From: Adineta vaga
Taxonomy: Eukaryota > Rotifera
Assembly: GCA_021613535.1 (NCBI GenBank)
Contig: CP075492.1
Coordinates: forward strand, 17,546,001-17,610,000
DNA length: 64,000 nucleotides
Direction of reading: 5' to 3'
Shown here piece after piece: positions 31,349-42,799 of this stretch. The notes beneath the pieces were generated by a model. That model had not been told where the DNA came from and ran no database searches. It saw nothing but the letters and a program-made list of their open reading frames with translations. Numbering within the stretch: position 1 is the first letter of the stretch; each line of letters starts with the position of its first letter. A program made the position numbers and the translations under genes.

Positions 31349-32841
31349 TCTTTTATTATGTTTGAAGTCGACGCGTTGAACTTGTGATATCTAGAAGTAA
31401 AGATCAAAAAGCAATCAATAAAGTTATCACTAATCTACTATAAAGTCTATTATTTAAAATATGTAATAATAAATATTTCTTGAACAACTAGTTATGTGCT
31501 CTCTCATCATTTGATGAATTAAACTAAATCTCATTACTTGATTTAGCTTCAATTTGATTTTGTTTTTGAGTTGAAATAGAAAACACAATTACATAATTAT
31601 TGATCTTTAATATTTATTGTAAAATAAAATTTAAAGGTTATATCAGAGACTGTGAGCCATGTTGTAATGTAGGATTTAATCACTTCCAGAAGGAAAGTAT
31701 CTCTGAATTGATATGATCGACCACATTAATATATACATTGTTGTCTCAGACTTCACTATTTTTATAACAAAAAGCTGGTCGAAAATTTCTAATGTCTAGA
31801 TTATATTGCATGAAACACGTACTTTAGTTAAAGTCAAATGTTTCGATTCTGTTTTTCCAGAAAATTCGACGATGCATATTCATCTCAGCTTTTATTTCAG
31901 GGAATTGTGTATACTTCGATATCAGAATCTCTTTTTTGTTGGAGAAAAACATGACGAAGACTATTGTATGAGGAATCATCAAGCGGAACATATTTATTAA
32001 GAGGTTTTCAATAGTTTTGTTGCAATCTTTTATCCATCTTACTATGTAAAAAGCCTTGTACTTGTTTAAACATTGAATCTTTTGCGACGGAAAATATCTT
32101 ACATATATCAAGAAAATAGAGCATGTCCTTCATCTTATTGTATGTTTATCATTAATAAAAAATAAAGCTTAAAGATGAAAAAGTTAATTAGAAAGAATGT
32201 TCTTTTTTCTACAAAGTATAGTGCGCGAGTTAAATTGATATCTCCTCGTATTTATTTTCTTTGTTTCTGTATTAACATTATCGACATAATTAAATACGAT
32301 GAAAACTGTTTAGAGAATAGATTTCATTCTTCTTTACTATCATCATTGAGTTGCACAAGAGAACATTGATTTTATCTCTTATTCTAGGTTTTTGTATCTC
32401 TTTCCTTTTTTTTGTTTATTTCTGAACATTTAGACGTTTTTCATGTGCCTATGCATGCATTGCTTTTGAATAAAGAATAAATTCGTAAAATCATTCGTTA
32501 ACATTTTCCCTTTCAAATCAGTGTTTATGTCTATCTTAATCGGCAGTAATGATACGCCGATATTTTATTTCATTATGATCCGAATGTGAACGGATATTGT
32601 AGAAACAAAGACGTCACCATTTTTTTCTAATTAACTTTTTTTATCTTTTAAATTTTATATTTGTTCTTCAAAGTGAGAATATCATAAGATGTTTTTGACG
32701 GAAAGTATTGTCAAAAATTCACAAAGCAACGTCTCACTAGAAAGACCAAGAACTATTTTTCTCTATAAATCATGTGATTAAAAATTACAAATAATTTATT
32801 TTAGATTGTCACGCATCATCTATTCTCGAGAAGCTCGCGTC
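31349..32841. other. Non-coding interval upstream of a receptor
   Basis: AT-rich, no recognisable gene. An acceptor-like TTATTTTAG at 32796-32804 precedes the receptor and might belong to a 5' UTR intron. Confidence 0.45.
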
Positions 32842-33822
32842 ATGTCATTATCATACATTGGTCAACAATTAACGATTTATATTGGTGTTATTCTTTTTCT
32901 CGCAGGTATCATCGGTAATATCATGAATATTTTCATATTTTCAAGTGTGCGCACCTATCGTACAGCTCCTTGTACATTCTATTTTCTTGTTGCTGCAATA
33001 CACCAGACATTTTACGTACTAATTATTCTTATTAGTCGTATTGTTACTGCAGTGTCTGGAATTGATTTAACTCGTATTTCAATAATTTGGTGTAAGGCAA
33101 GATATTTTTTCATCAGTACACTTTCTCCAATTTCTTACACATGTTCATGTTTGGCTACAATCGATCAATTTCTAACTACGTCACAAAATGCTTATCTTCG
33201 TCGTGCTAGCAAAATCGAACGGACTCATCGCATTGTGGTCATTGTCATTATTGTCTGGTGTCTTCAAGGAATTCCTTGGCTTTTCTTTTACAATATTTCC
33301 TCCACCAGTAGTACGTGTGTGACCACTAATGCAGCATTTGCTATCTACGTATCAATCTATCTTCTTGGTCTTCTTTGTGTCATTCCAACTCTAGTGTTGG
33401 GTATATTTGGTTGGCTGACTTATCAAAATATTCGTCAAACAATTGTCCTTGCTGAACAACATGCTGATCGTCAATTGACAAAAATGATTTTGATCCAAGT
33501 AGTATTAGTTCTTATTAGTATCATTCCGTATGGTATTAACAATGTTTACAGTGTGATTACAAGCGGAGTCAGTAAAGATGCTAATCGAGCGATATTAGAA
33601 TCTTTCATCGCTACCATAGTCAATCTCATATCTTATTTGTATCATATCGTATGTTTCTTCTTTGCCATATTATCTAATATATATTTTTTCTTGACTTCTA
33701 TTTAGGGAAACTTCTACATGTTCTTCATGTCGTCAAGTCGCTTTCGTCGAACAGTAAAAGATCGAATATTCAGGTGGTGTCGACAAAATCAAATTATTCC
33801 AATGCAACCAACCTCAATGTAA
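32842..33822 (+). CDS. Seven-transmembrane receptor (SDRF family), 307 aa, two exons
   Basis: Translation is placed at ATG 32842 (MSLSYIGQQLTIYIGVILFL) because the word fits family N-termini. Exon 1 (32842..33648) holds TM1 (LAGIIGNIMNIFIF with the conserved Asn), TM2, TM3 ending LATIDQFLTTSQ in DRY position, TM4-TM6 and the start of TM7. A 57-nt intron (33649..33705, GTATGT to TTTAG) is supported by the continuation GNFYMFFMSSSRFRRTVKDR in exon 2 (33706..33822), which supplies the end of TM7 and the basic cytoplasmic helix that would otherwise be missing. Extracellular cysteines after TM2 and in loop 2 could pair. It is an FMRFamide-receptor-like orphan type and a paralogue of 12683-13705. 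Confidence 0.8.
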
Positions 33823-34190
33823 AGAACAATATTAGAAAAAAAGATTCCATATTTGTAAACATCCGTTACTTTTTATTATATATCTATCTTATTTTCGCCT
33901 CTAAGTAAAATAAAAATGTTGTGGCGTCAATATGAAAATAAATGAATTTATTTCGAGTCGCTAGAAACAAGCACCTTTAGATAGATAATGAAAGTATGGT
34001 AGGGGAAAATTTGATTCACGGACGATTGGGAGCTGATGTTGGTGTAATTTATACTAATTAATAGGCGTATCGACTAAAATAAAGCTTTTCATATTAATAT
34101 GTACGTACCAGCAGATTCTACTGTTACTACCAATCTCACGCCACTACATACGATTATTCATCACAATTATGTATAACTCTTGTAAAGAGA
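33823..34190. other. Non-coding interval
   Basis: 3' flank of the receptor; no feature seen. Confidence 0.4.
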
Positions 34191-34430
34191 AATAAATGCG
34201 GAAACTTCGGATTTTATCCGAATGTTATGTGTACTGCAAAAAGTATATCAGATAGAAGACATAATAAAGTCATACCGAAATACCACTATTTCCAATGACT
34301 CACAAATCGTTCGGCTGATTTGGGGCTTCTTCAAACTCAAGTGAGGTATCATTGTCGCAATACTCCGTAGAAAATCTCATCAGAAATGTATCAATACTTC
34401 AGGAATTATTGTGTCTATGAACGGATAAGC
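34191..34430. repeat. Diverged dispersed repeat, copy 2
   Basis: Same orientation as copy 1 at 29094-29365, with shared words GATTTTATCCGAA, GTACTGCAAAAAGTATA and GATAGAAGA. A telomere-like palindrome follows ~55 nt downstream; after copy 1 a G-arm half element follows after ~200 nt. Confidence 0.6.
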
Positions 34431-34484
34431 AGACGTACTAAACTGTTCAAGCAGTGCACTCAGTTTTCATCATATGAAATAAAT

Positions 34485-34541
34485 TTGAGGCTGTGGGTGT
34501 GATTATTATATCTATCTGACACTCACACCCACACCCTCAAG
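34485..34541. repeat. Telomere-like palindromic element
   Basis: One of the cleanest copies: TTGAGGCTGTGGGTGTG, a 25-nt spacer, then CTCACACCCACACCCTCAAG. The arms can pair over about 16 bp. It lies 3' of the minus-strand receptor. Confidence 0.8.
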
Positions 34542-34752
34542 ATATTTTGTGCTTGTTAGATAAAAAAAGATTTAATTGAATTATTAGAGAATGTTTATTT
34601 TTATTCTTCATGATAAAGTCAGGTTGACAATTAGTATCAAAAGTACAGAAAATGAATGGAGCTCTGAAAAAGGCATTAAGGTGCTGACGGCATCTCGTTC
34701 GCACTCAGACTCTTGCAATAAACATTATATGTGTATAGTTATTGAATTTAAC

Positions 34753-35718
34753 TCATTGTGCTTCGAGTACTGTTCTTGGTGACCGAGTAAATTGTCCACA
34801 AGTCCGCATCACTACTTGTGGATTGATGCGATGGTGTCTTCGCCAAAACAATAAACAATTTTTACATTTCTCTTTCAAACCAGGTAATGATATTGCACAT
34901 GCCAACGGCATCAACTGTACAATCCAATAAGTAAAAAAGAGAGAATCATCATAGAAATCATTTGCTGTGACATATGTTGCACCAGCGGAATATGCAGCAT
35001 ACAAAGTCATTGGTGGAAGCTGTAAGAAAAGGTACAGCACAGATAATGGCAATAATTGAAGTGCCATCTTCCTGTGCTTTCTCCAATCAACACTCCTATG
35101 AATCTTATATCGAGAGTATAATACCCGACCAAACAGTGCCATATTGAAAATGATAGTGATAAATGCTGTTCCTATGTAATGACCAAAACTATCAATCAAG
35201 CCTGGCCAATATTGTTCTGAGGAACAAGTATATCGATCACAGAATATGGTGTCGTATCTAATTGCTACGTCGCAAGGTAAAATGAAGGCTGATAGAGAGT
35301 AAAATATGAGAGGCCAAATAATACATCCAGACAAAGGGAAATAATGAAAAAACAGACGCTTTGTTTTCGTTGCAAACAAGCTGGGATGAAAAATAAGAAT
35401 ATGTCGTTCGAATGATGCCCAAGCCATAAGAATATAAGTCATGCTATAAAACGCTCCTCCTGAAAATATCCATATTCCACAAAAAATAGGTGTGGAAATT
35501 AATACCGTACCCGTTCGGTAGTAATGACTTTGCCAAGCAACATCAGTAATTTGTTCAATAAGTGAGCAGATAAGAAGAAGAATAATAACATGATTGTTGA
35601 GAGCTTTACGAAGTGTTCGATTACCTATGAAATGATATAAATCAAACAGAATAATTAAGATGGATGGAAACATCGGAGCTAGCATAAGCCATGAACGAAT
35701 GTAATTAGAGATGGGCAT
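34753..35718 (-). CDS. Class A-like seven-transmembrane receptor (ERH family), 321 aa
   Basis: A single exon from the ATG at 35718 encodes seven helices: TM1 around APMFPSILIILFDLYHF, loop RTLRKALNNHVIILL, and TM3 ending MAWASFERHILIFH. Extracellular loop 2 has cysteines (ILPCDVAI, IFCDRYTC), the loop before TM6 is HRSVDWRKHRKMALQ, and TM7 is followed by LKEKCKNCLLFWRRH. These match the paralogues at 3759-4742 and 16240-17280 point for point; the loop 3 tryptophan plus basic cluster is diagnostic of the group. The N-terminus is very short, so an upstream exon with extracellular residues is possible. The ligand is unknown. Confidence 0.8.
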   Translation of the reverse strand: MPISNYIRSWLMLAPMFPSILIILFDLYHFIGNRTLRKALNNHVIILLLICSLIEQITDVAWQSHYYRTGTVLISTPIFCGIWIFSGGAFYSMTYILMAWASFERHILIFHPSLFATKTKRLFFHYFPLSGCIIWPLIFYSLSAFILPCDVAIRYDTIFCDRYTCSSEQYWPGLIDSFGHYIGTAFITIIFNMALFGRVLYSRYKIHRSVDWRKHRKMALQLLPLSVLYLFLQLPPMTLYAAYSAGATYVTANDFYDDSLFFTYWIVQLMPLACAISLPGLKEKCKNCLLFWRRHHRINPQVVMRTCGQFTRSPRTVLEAQ

Positions 35719-38700
35719 CTCAGAATGACTTTAAATATGTTGGAAATAAACTAAAATATAAAAGTAGAATGTTTATACATAGTTATCTAACGTTTGTGTA
35801 AGTATCAGAGCACACAATGAATACTTCTATTTTCACAATAGTTAGCAGAAAACTGATACAGAAATTTTAACGAACAATGAAAGTGCCGTTCTACAAGCTG
35901 TTAAGGATTGCTGTAAATGAGTTACTAGTGTATTCCAATCACTAAGATAAATAGAGAGACATAGGTTTTAGTATCTTGAGACACAATGTTTGTTCGACTA
36001 TATGATCTACATCTAAATGTAACTATTTCACATATAGCATGTACTCATATATACTGGAAAGAAAAAGAGAATAAAGAAGAAGATGAGAACTTACAGGAGA
36101 AAGAAGAGAAAGAGAGCATCCAAGGGAAGAATAGCAAGAAAGAGCTTATTGGATGACAGATATGATTCATAACATACGCATATTATGAATAAATCTTTGA
36201 CACCAGCAGAATAGTTCTGTCATGAGATACAATCGAAAATAAAATTTAAATGCAAGCCTAAAAATGTATGTGGATCAGCTATAATATTAAATTTTGGCTG
36301 TTCATAGACTAGATGCATTATTTTGCTGTAGTGAATTCAAAAGATTAGTTATATACCGATAAATCTATTTGTCATGGTTATCCATAGGGAAACTGCTTTA
36401 AGAGATTTTCTCTGACGTCAATCTTAATGAAAGCAATAAAATTATGTAGTGACGAACTTGCGACGTGACAAAACTAATTATCTACTACTTTACAGAAAAA
36501 GAGACAACACAGAAAAGGAAAAAAAGTGGGCAAAAAATCTGTTTATATACAAAAGTTTGAATATCAATGATCGTTATGAATCAAAAACTCATAGGGAGAA
36601 AAGTTGAGATTACGTATACTATCATGGCAATATAATACTTCAAAAAAAAGAAAAGACGAAAATGATTAATCAGTCCGTTCTATTTTAGATCAGAGACAGA
36701 AAAATCAGTAAAGTTTCCATTCGTAAAAGCGAATCAAAATATCGTATAGAATTTTTAGAGAAGAACTGATTTTGAATATTATGATACCAAACGCTGTATT
36801 TTCTCTCAAGTAAAAGCGCTTTTTATGACGCAGATACGACGTAAAATAATTCTTATCTGTTTGAAATATGAGTTCCTTCACTAAGGAGAAAAACCTATTA
36901 ATTATACTCATTTGATATGCCTTGAGTGTTTCTAAAAAATTAAATAATTATACCAAGAGAAAGCTGTCGAGTTTGATGTCTTTGCCATGAGTGATGTTGT
37001 TCATAGAAAAAAATTAATATTCTCTAAAAGATAAATACGGATGATCACAGTTTTTTGACGTTGATCTCATGAAGTATTACGTTTCGATGAAAAAAATTAA
37101 TTAATCTTCCAGTTTGAGGGTGTGGGTGTTATATCCTTCTCGTACATACACCCACAAGATGGTGTGAATGCGAAGTTGTGGATATCTAGTTCCATCCGAG
37201 GAGGACCGTTCGTACAGTGGGAGTACCTACCACAACTTATTCTTAAGATGCTTGCAACACCCTCAATCGTTTCAGTTTAGCATCAAAATATTTTTGACAG
37301 ACTTTTTTTTCATTTTCATTGAAAAAACGATACAAGTTTTCATAGTAGAGGGAAAGTTATGTCTACAGTTCTCTCCTTTGGTATTACCTTGGAACTAAAA
37401 AAAAATCATTCATAACGTAATCATATTTTTTTTCTACGACCAGATTTTTAGTTTTTATTCTATTCACATACTTTAAGCTCAATAAATCAATTTTCATATC
37501 AGTTGTTTCATAAAAAAATCATAGTTTTTCTCGCTTCTCTGAAGATGTATAGGCAATCAAACAATAATAGGTTTTTCCATCGGTAACCTATCTATCACAA
37601 GCAAAGATGGAAAAAGCTTATTTACATTTGATAATGTAATAAAAATTCGCATTCGTATTTATAAGTCACTAGTCGGGTGTGAACGCCATCTTTTTCATAT
37701 ATAAATCATGTTGTTATTACTAGTATCTTATCTTTTTCGTTTCTTCGATTAGTCAGGAGAAGGTGAAGTCATTACACAACCGTAAGAATGTAACAAAAGA
37801 AAGCAAGTAACTTACATTCAATCAAAAAAAATAACCAGCGTATACAATACCAGTGTAATAACTATGTTCACTTTAGTTACATTACCCGTCGAATTGACGT
37901 ATCAAATTCTTAATACATATCATCGATATCAGGTAAATCTATATTCTAATTTTAAATGAATCAGATCTTTATTTCTATAATAAACAGAAACAAAATGAGT
38001 CAGTCACAATATTGAGTATTCAGGCACATCTCTGATAACAAGAAAACCGAGTGATAGTAGTTGTTTTATAATAACTATCAGAAAATTTAATTTTATCACA
38101 AGTTCACATTTAATTATAGATTGCTGTAAAAATTGAATCACATATTGATTTCAGAGATAAATTACATCAGAATCTTAACCATGTACTTATGAAGTATTTA
38201 GAAGTATATATTAGTTAATATGCGTGAAAATAAAATGTTGAAAGAGTTTACCGAAAAAGTAAAGGGATACAAGGCCTATATCTTCATAACACTATATTTT
38301 GATGAGACATACTGAAAAATCTTCGTTGCACTATTGAATGAAATGTTCTGTAACGGTCCTTTTCTACAAATTAAATTCATATTGATTACAACGATTTCTT
38401 CACAAAATGAGATTCCCTACCATTCAATTTAAGTACTAATCATCCACCACAACAACAGGTTTTAACACTGAAACACAGTTTTTCATAAAATAATCAGGCC
38501 TTTGCTAAGTTACTTTCAATTGAAATGAATAAAAGAACAGAAGACCCACCCGTGTGCTAAATAATCACACGTCTCATTTCACCCTCACATCCTTCTGATA
38601 CATATGCGTTTCAATGTAAAAAATCACAATAAACCAAATACGTCATTTCAAGTGTGCCATTCTCCTGATACACTAAGACTTGACAGAGTACTGTGCATTC

Positions 38701-39099
38701 AATCTTCACTTTTTTTACACATCCAATTTCTTTGCACACTAGTTACACTACATCTGAGAATGAACCAAATCCGAAACGAGGGCACACAGCACTAGGCTGA
38801 TGCTCTTCGAATCAACACCGTAATCAACATACATGCCGTCACTTTCTCATTTACTCATAACACTTTTCTATTTAGACACTTACCACATTAGAGCTATTAT
38901 ACAGTTTTATCGGACACGATATCGACGAAAATTTACACGTTATTCAGAATAACTTGTTTAAACTGAAAGAAATGAGAAGGTAATCTTTGACATACTCATA
39001 AAGATTTGCGTACAATCACGGGTCGATCTGTTTTGTTTGTCTTGAAATAAAAAAACATTTTTGAAGATATAATATAATACTTCATTATTATTTTATATT
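35719..39099. other. 3.4-kb interval without recognisable genes
   Basis: It contains a purine-rich stretch at ~36055-36120, a palindromic element at 37114-37158 and weak C-rich traces near 38545 and 38580. Short frames (36705-36911, 37168-37398, 38604-38795) show no family resemblance. Confidence 0.45.
37114..37158. repeat. Telomere-like palindromic element (short)
   Basis: TTGAGGGTGTGGGTGT, an 18-nt spacer, then ACACCCACAAG. It is the shortest complete copy and lies far from any recognised gene. Confidence 0.75.
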
Positions 39100-39592
39100 A
39101 GGACTATTATCACGTTCAAGTTTAATTAATATTCATCCAAATGAAAAATGGTCTGAAGATGGTCTTACAGTAGCTCAAGGAAACGAACAAAAATCATCCT
39201 GTTGATGCGATTGTTGACAAAGAGAGAGAGAGAGAGAGAGAGATAGTCTCATTATTTCTGATCACGGAAATCGTAGAGTACTTCGATGGGTCGTAGCGGG
39301 CGGGCAAGAATCAGCAAGTAATTTTAATTATTTGGCAGGACCTGAAGGCGTTGTTGTCGATCAATTAGGTAATGTTTATGTAGCTGATCGTTGGGATCAT
39401 CAAATAGTGTGTTGGCCAAAAGGAAATACGCAGGGAAATGTCATTGTTGGTAAAAACCGTAGAGGAGAACGGTCAAATCAATTAAGTTATCTTGTTGGTT
39501 TATCATTCGATCGACATGGTAATCTTTATATTGTCGATAATGATAACAATAGAATACAAAAATTTCAAATTGAACAACCAACAAATTCATAA
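39100..39592 (+). pseudogene. NHL-repeat protein relic
   Basis: Fragments of successive NHL beta-propeller blades are readable in changing frames: KWSEDGLTVAQGN, then NKNHPVDAIVDK, then SLIISDHGNRRVLRWVVAGGQ, then GPEGVVVDQLGNVYVADRWDHQIV and GLSFDRHGNLYIVDNDNNRIQKFQI. The V-D-x-x-G-N-x-Y-V-A-D-x-x-N-x-R-I-x-x-W pattern is typical of bdelloid NHL proteins, where blades mediate binding to proteins or ligands. A (GA)n run at 39221-39242 replaces the usual acidic loop after VDK and throws the frame, and there is another frame change near 39185. Only about four blades remain, against a usual six or more, and no start is seen. The last ~110 codons (39245 on) are intact and end in a natural-looking stop. 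Confidence 0.7.
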
Positions 39593-39660
39593 ATCTTTTT
39601 TTATTTATATTAGTGCGATTGAAACTGATTTATATTGAATAAAAATGAAAGAATAGTGAT

Positions 39661-39716
39661 GGGTGTGGGTGGCTACCTCTTCATGATCGCCACCCACCCC
39701 ACACCCACACCCTCAA
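39661..39716. repeat. Telomere-like palindromic element
   Basis: GGGTGTGGGTGGC, spacer TACCTCTTCATGATC, then GCCACCCACCCCACACCCACACCCTCAAG. The arms are unusually complementary, including the inner GGTGGC/GCCACC. It lies 70 nt 3' of the NHL relic and about 110 nt 3' of the convergent isoprenoid-synthase gene. Confidence 0.8.
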
Positions 39717-39825
39717 GACTTTCTCTGAAGTTTAGATAGTTATTAGGATCAAAATCAGCAAGAACTTATTATAATAAGAAAATACAAAGCGCGTATATTG
39801 TTACAGCTTCGATGCTAGTAAACTG

Positions 39826-42152
39826 TTAAAACCATTGATCTCGTAGAACTCCCATCACTTTGTTTTCGATACCTACTCGTCTCAAAAACTTGTGCGGCAA
39901 CGGATTAAATGTCATTAGTTCACGAAAGAACTCTTTCGAGTAGTATTTTTGTAATCGCGAGGCAGCTTCCAAAATAAGTAGTACACAAGATTTCATGATT
40001 AAAATATAAACATAATTGGCTAAGGTAGCATCAGTTTCGGCATCGGAGAGTACTAAATAATTATCTGCGAACTTTTCGTAGGCAGGTACACAGTACCAGT
40101 ATTGAATGAGACGAGCTGTGGGCTCATCTAAAGTTTGTCCGTCAGCAATTGATTGAGTAAAAATTGTTCGATGATCGTTCTCCATGTCTAGCGGAACATC
40201 CTAAACATCAAATTATGTGAAAATATATTGTTTCTTCATAGCAAAGAATTCCAACGTAAAACATGTAAAGTATTATTATCTTATATATTTATACATAGAT
40301 ATTTTTGCATATCCGTATCTATCTATACGTTTCTCCGTGGCGGATGCAAAAGTCAAGAGTCAAAGTCCTACGATGACAAATGAGAAGGGCTACAAAGATG
40401 TAAGTAAATACCTTTGAAGGCAATAAAAGAATGCAAAAAATAGCAAAACTGTAAGGGACAGATGATACGAAAAGTATATATACGGTCTATCTATATATGG
40501 ATGTGTCCATCGGAATCGCTAGATTCGTCTGGCGACCTCATCCGAATCGATAAAACTTGAGGGGTTTCTAAAGCTCTCTGTTCTAATGATTTTGACAATA
40601 AATAGTTTGGGTTTTGTTTCAGACTTCCCTTAACTCTACGCCAAAAACTACCGGCAGGTGAGTCTGTGAATACACCCTGCAGAAGAAATAAATCTAAAAT
40701 CAATAAATTATGGTAGCCCCACCCTATGTTGTTTACTAATTATAACTTTTTTGTATAGTTTTTTTGTCTCAATAAATGTTTAATAAATATAACAAAACAT
40801 AATTTAATTGCTATTTATTGCGGCAGTTTTATCATCGATTATTAGTGCAATAGTGATGAGAATCATGTCAAAAATATGATTCCATGATAATGCAATTCTT
40901 TTGTCTCAATTTCGTCCCAATCGAAAGCATGGGTTGACTTGAACCTTTACAAGAATAAAATCAACCATGCGGTATGCATGTAGACTCGCTAGTACTTAAT
41001 GTTTTTCAACAGAAAAAAAATCCGAACTAGAATCTAGATGCAGAAGAACTGACCTGTAGATCGTCAACTAATTGCATACCAAACCCCAAATATTCCAGAT
41101 ACGCCATTTTAGCCCATGTCAGATGACCCTCAATCAGAAATCCAGCCGCAATCAAAGACGCGCCTCCTTTGTCAGCGCTCACCTGTTCGATCTGAGCCAT
41201 TGTTGGTGCATATCCATCACGGGGGCGCGCATGTTGCAGTGTTGATTTTATTTGTGAATCGTGAATAGTAGCCAAGCTCATGTATACACATTCGTGCTCA
41301 CCACGACGGGCCCAGTCATTTTCGACGAACTTCACCATATCAAATATCTTTCCAATTTTATCTGCGTACGGTTGTAGCAATAATGGCAGTTGTAATTCAG
41401 TCACTTTCGATTGTTTTCCGTCAAAACGCGACTTTGGATCATAGTTCGATTCACCGATGAGTAGTCGATTGTGAAATATTCGCGCGAATTCCTTTTTCGC
41501 TTCCTGAGATACAGAAGTAGAATCTACGAAATCATCTGTATAAGGATAGAGCATAGTGTAGCCAAAGAGCGAATCGCTTATCGCTAATGGTACATTAAAT
41601 TCCACTTGAATAGCAATCATGGTCCAAAGAAGGCGGCCTGCTTTGAACAATTCGTCGAAATTAATAGCTGGATCATATCTTTTCCCCTTATTCAGAAAAC
41701 CAATGGTGCTACGAACGACTGATTGATAGATTTCATAGAGAGATTCATCACGCACTGAAGACATATTGAATATATCATTGCATAGACGAGTACCTGTGAA
41801 CAAATCGTTTTGAATGAAATATGAATCGTATATTTTGTCTAGTTTGGATGTTTTTATTTAAGATTATTTGGTATATCTCACCTTTTGAATACATCTTTTT
41901 TTTAAGACAAGTTCGCTTGAACAATTTAGAGCAGAAATAGAACACTTTAATCTTTCTCAAAGTTGCTCGTTGTTGTTGACGTGTGCGCTGCTGGATAAAT
42001 CGATTGTCAATATTGGATAAATCTGTTGGTCGAGAGTACCACAACTTGAGTGTGTGTTCATAGTTTAATTTGACTCGCTCCTTGGTAAACTCTTCGTAGG
42101 TATCGAATTCGAAGAAAATATTGTTGTCAGTAGAATTGAAAGGAACCTCCAT
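39826..42152 (-). CDS. Class I isoprenoid synthase-like (terpene cyclase / squalene-synthase fold) enzyme, 461 aa
   Basis: Three exons are inferred: 41882..42152, 41054..41793 and 39826..40200, GT-AG with phases 1 and 0, totalling 1386 nt. The protein carries an aspartate-rich motif DDFVD (~177-181, in LYPYTDDFVDS) and a second one, DDLQD (~334-338). The final Asp of the second motif comes from the last exon, so the splice across 40201..41053 recreates a canonical LVDDLQDV. Class I isoprenoid synthases use two such Mg2+-binding sites to ionise prenyl diphosphates. Between them lies GGASLIAAGFLIEG, resembling the hinge helix of this fold. The substrate and product are unknown, and cyclase or head-to-head condensation are both possible. 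GC content is higher than that of the fused gene across the divergent 2.3-kb spacer. It resembles bacterial 'class 1 isoprenoid biosynthesis enzyme' proteins, which suggests horizontal origin. Confidence 0.65.
40201..41053 (-). other. Long intron with a possible alternative exon
   Basis: Inside this intron, 40491..40676 is open and in phase after a good acceptor (CTTCTGCAG). It would add ~61 residues (GVFTDSPAGSFWRRVKGSL onward) and then a stop. Using it would break the DDLQD motif and remove the C-terminal 124 residues, so it is either an alternative terminal exon or chance. Confidence 0.35.
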
Positions 42153-42365
42153 CTACAACGAGAATCTATCCACTACTCATGTTTCTAGATCAAACAATAA
42201 AGGAGCTCGTGGAATAATCCACAAATCTAGCTCCCATCTGATGTACCATCCTTCTTTCTTTCTTTCTTTCTTTCTTTCGTCTAGGTTTATTGGTAGTACA
42301 TATATATGCTATATATATATATATATATATGTATATGCTTTCTTTCGTTCATTAGGCTACATTAA
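42153..42365. repeat. Microsatellites upstream of the isoprenoid-synthase gene
   Basis: A (TTTC)n run at 42258-42278 and a (TA)n run at 42312-42330. Short simple repeats with no other feature. Confidence 0.6.
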
Positions 42366-42782
42366 TCATGCACTGTTCTCTCTATACTCCCTTTTTACAC
42401 CGTGAAAAACAGCGTAGACAAATAGTATAAACAATATACACGTTTTATACCAGCTGTTAAGAACAGAGTGACTCGTTGCAAAGAGAAAGAAAAACACAGA
42501 CCGTATCATTACCAAATAGAATAGTAGAAAATTTGAAGGAAATAAGGAAAGTGAGAAATAAATACTAGCATTTACGACAAAGAAATATAGAGTGTGAAGA
42601 AATGAGAATGCATGGCAAAGTACAAAGCGTCTTGATGGAACGAATAGATATTGAATATAACCTGTTATTAAACAAACTATCGAAGCTGAAAGTAGAGACG
42701 CATAGAACAAGTGCGTCACAGATAAGACTACTGATAAAATCCTTGGAACCAAAATAGTCAGCTGAATATGACTCGATTTCAT
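42366..42782 (-). CDS. Uncharacterised hydrophobic frame, 138 aa (doubtful)
   Basis: A frame from the ATG at 42782 encodes four to five hydrophobic stretches (ILSVVLSVTHLFYASLL, SIVCLITGYIQYLFV, FLHTLYFFVVNASIYFSL, FLLFYLVMIRSVFFFLFA, TCILFILFVYAVF) and a basic end. I recognise no family. Hydrophobic frames arise easily on the complement of AT-rich, A-rich DNA, and the adjacent sequence is a decayed retrotransposon, so this may be spurious. Confidence 0.25.
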   Translation of the reverse strand: MKSSHIQLTILVPRILSVVLSVTHLFYASLLSASIVCLITGYIQYLFVPSRRFVLCHAFSFLHTLYFFVVNASIYFSLSLFPSNFLLFYLVMIRSVFFFLFATSHSVLNSWYKTCILFILFVYAVFHGVKREYRENSA

Positions 42783-42799
42783 ACTTTATGCTAAAAAAT

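Noticed and set aside
36705-38795. Several 60-76-codon frames
   Set aside because: Length is expected by chance and there is no motif or homology that I can recognise.
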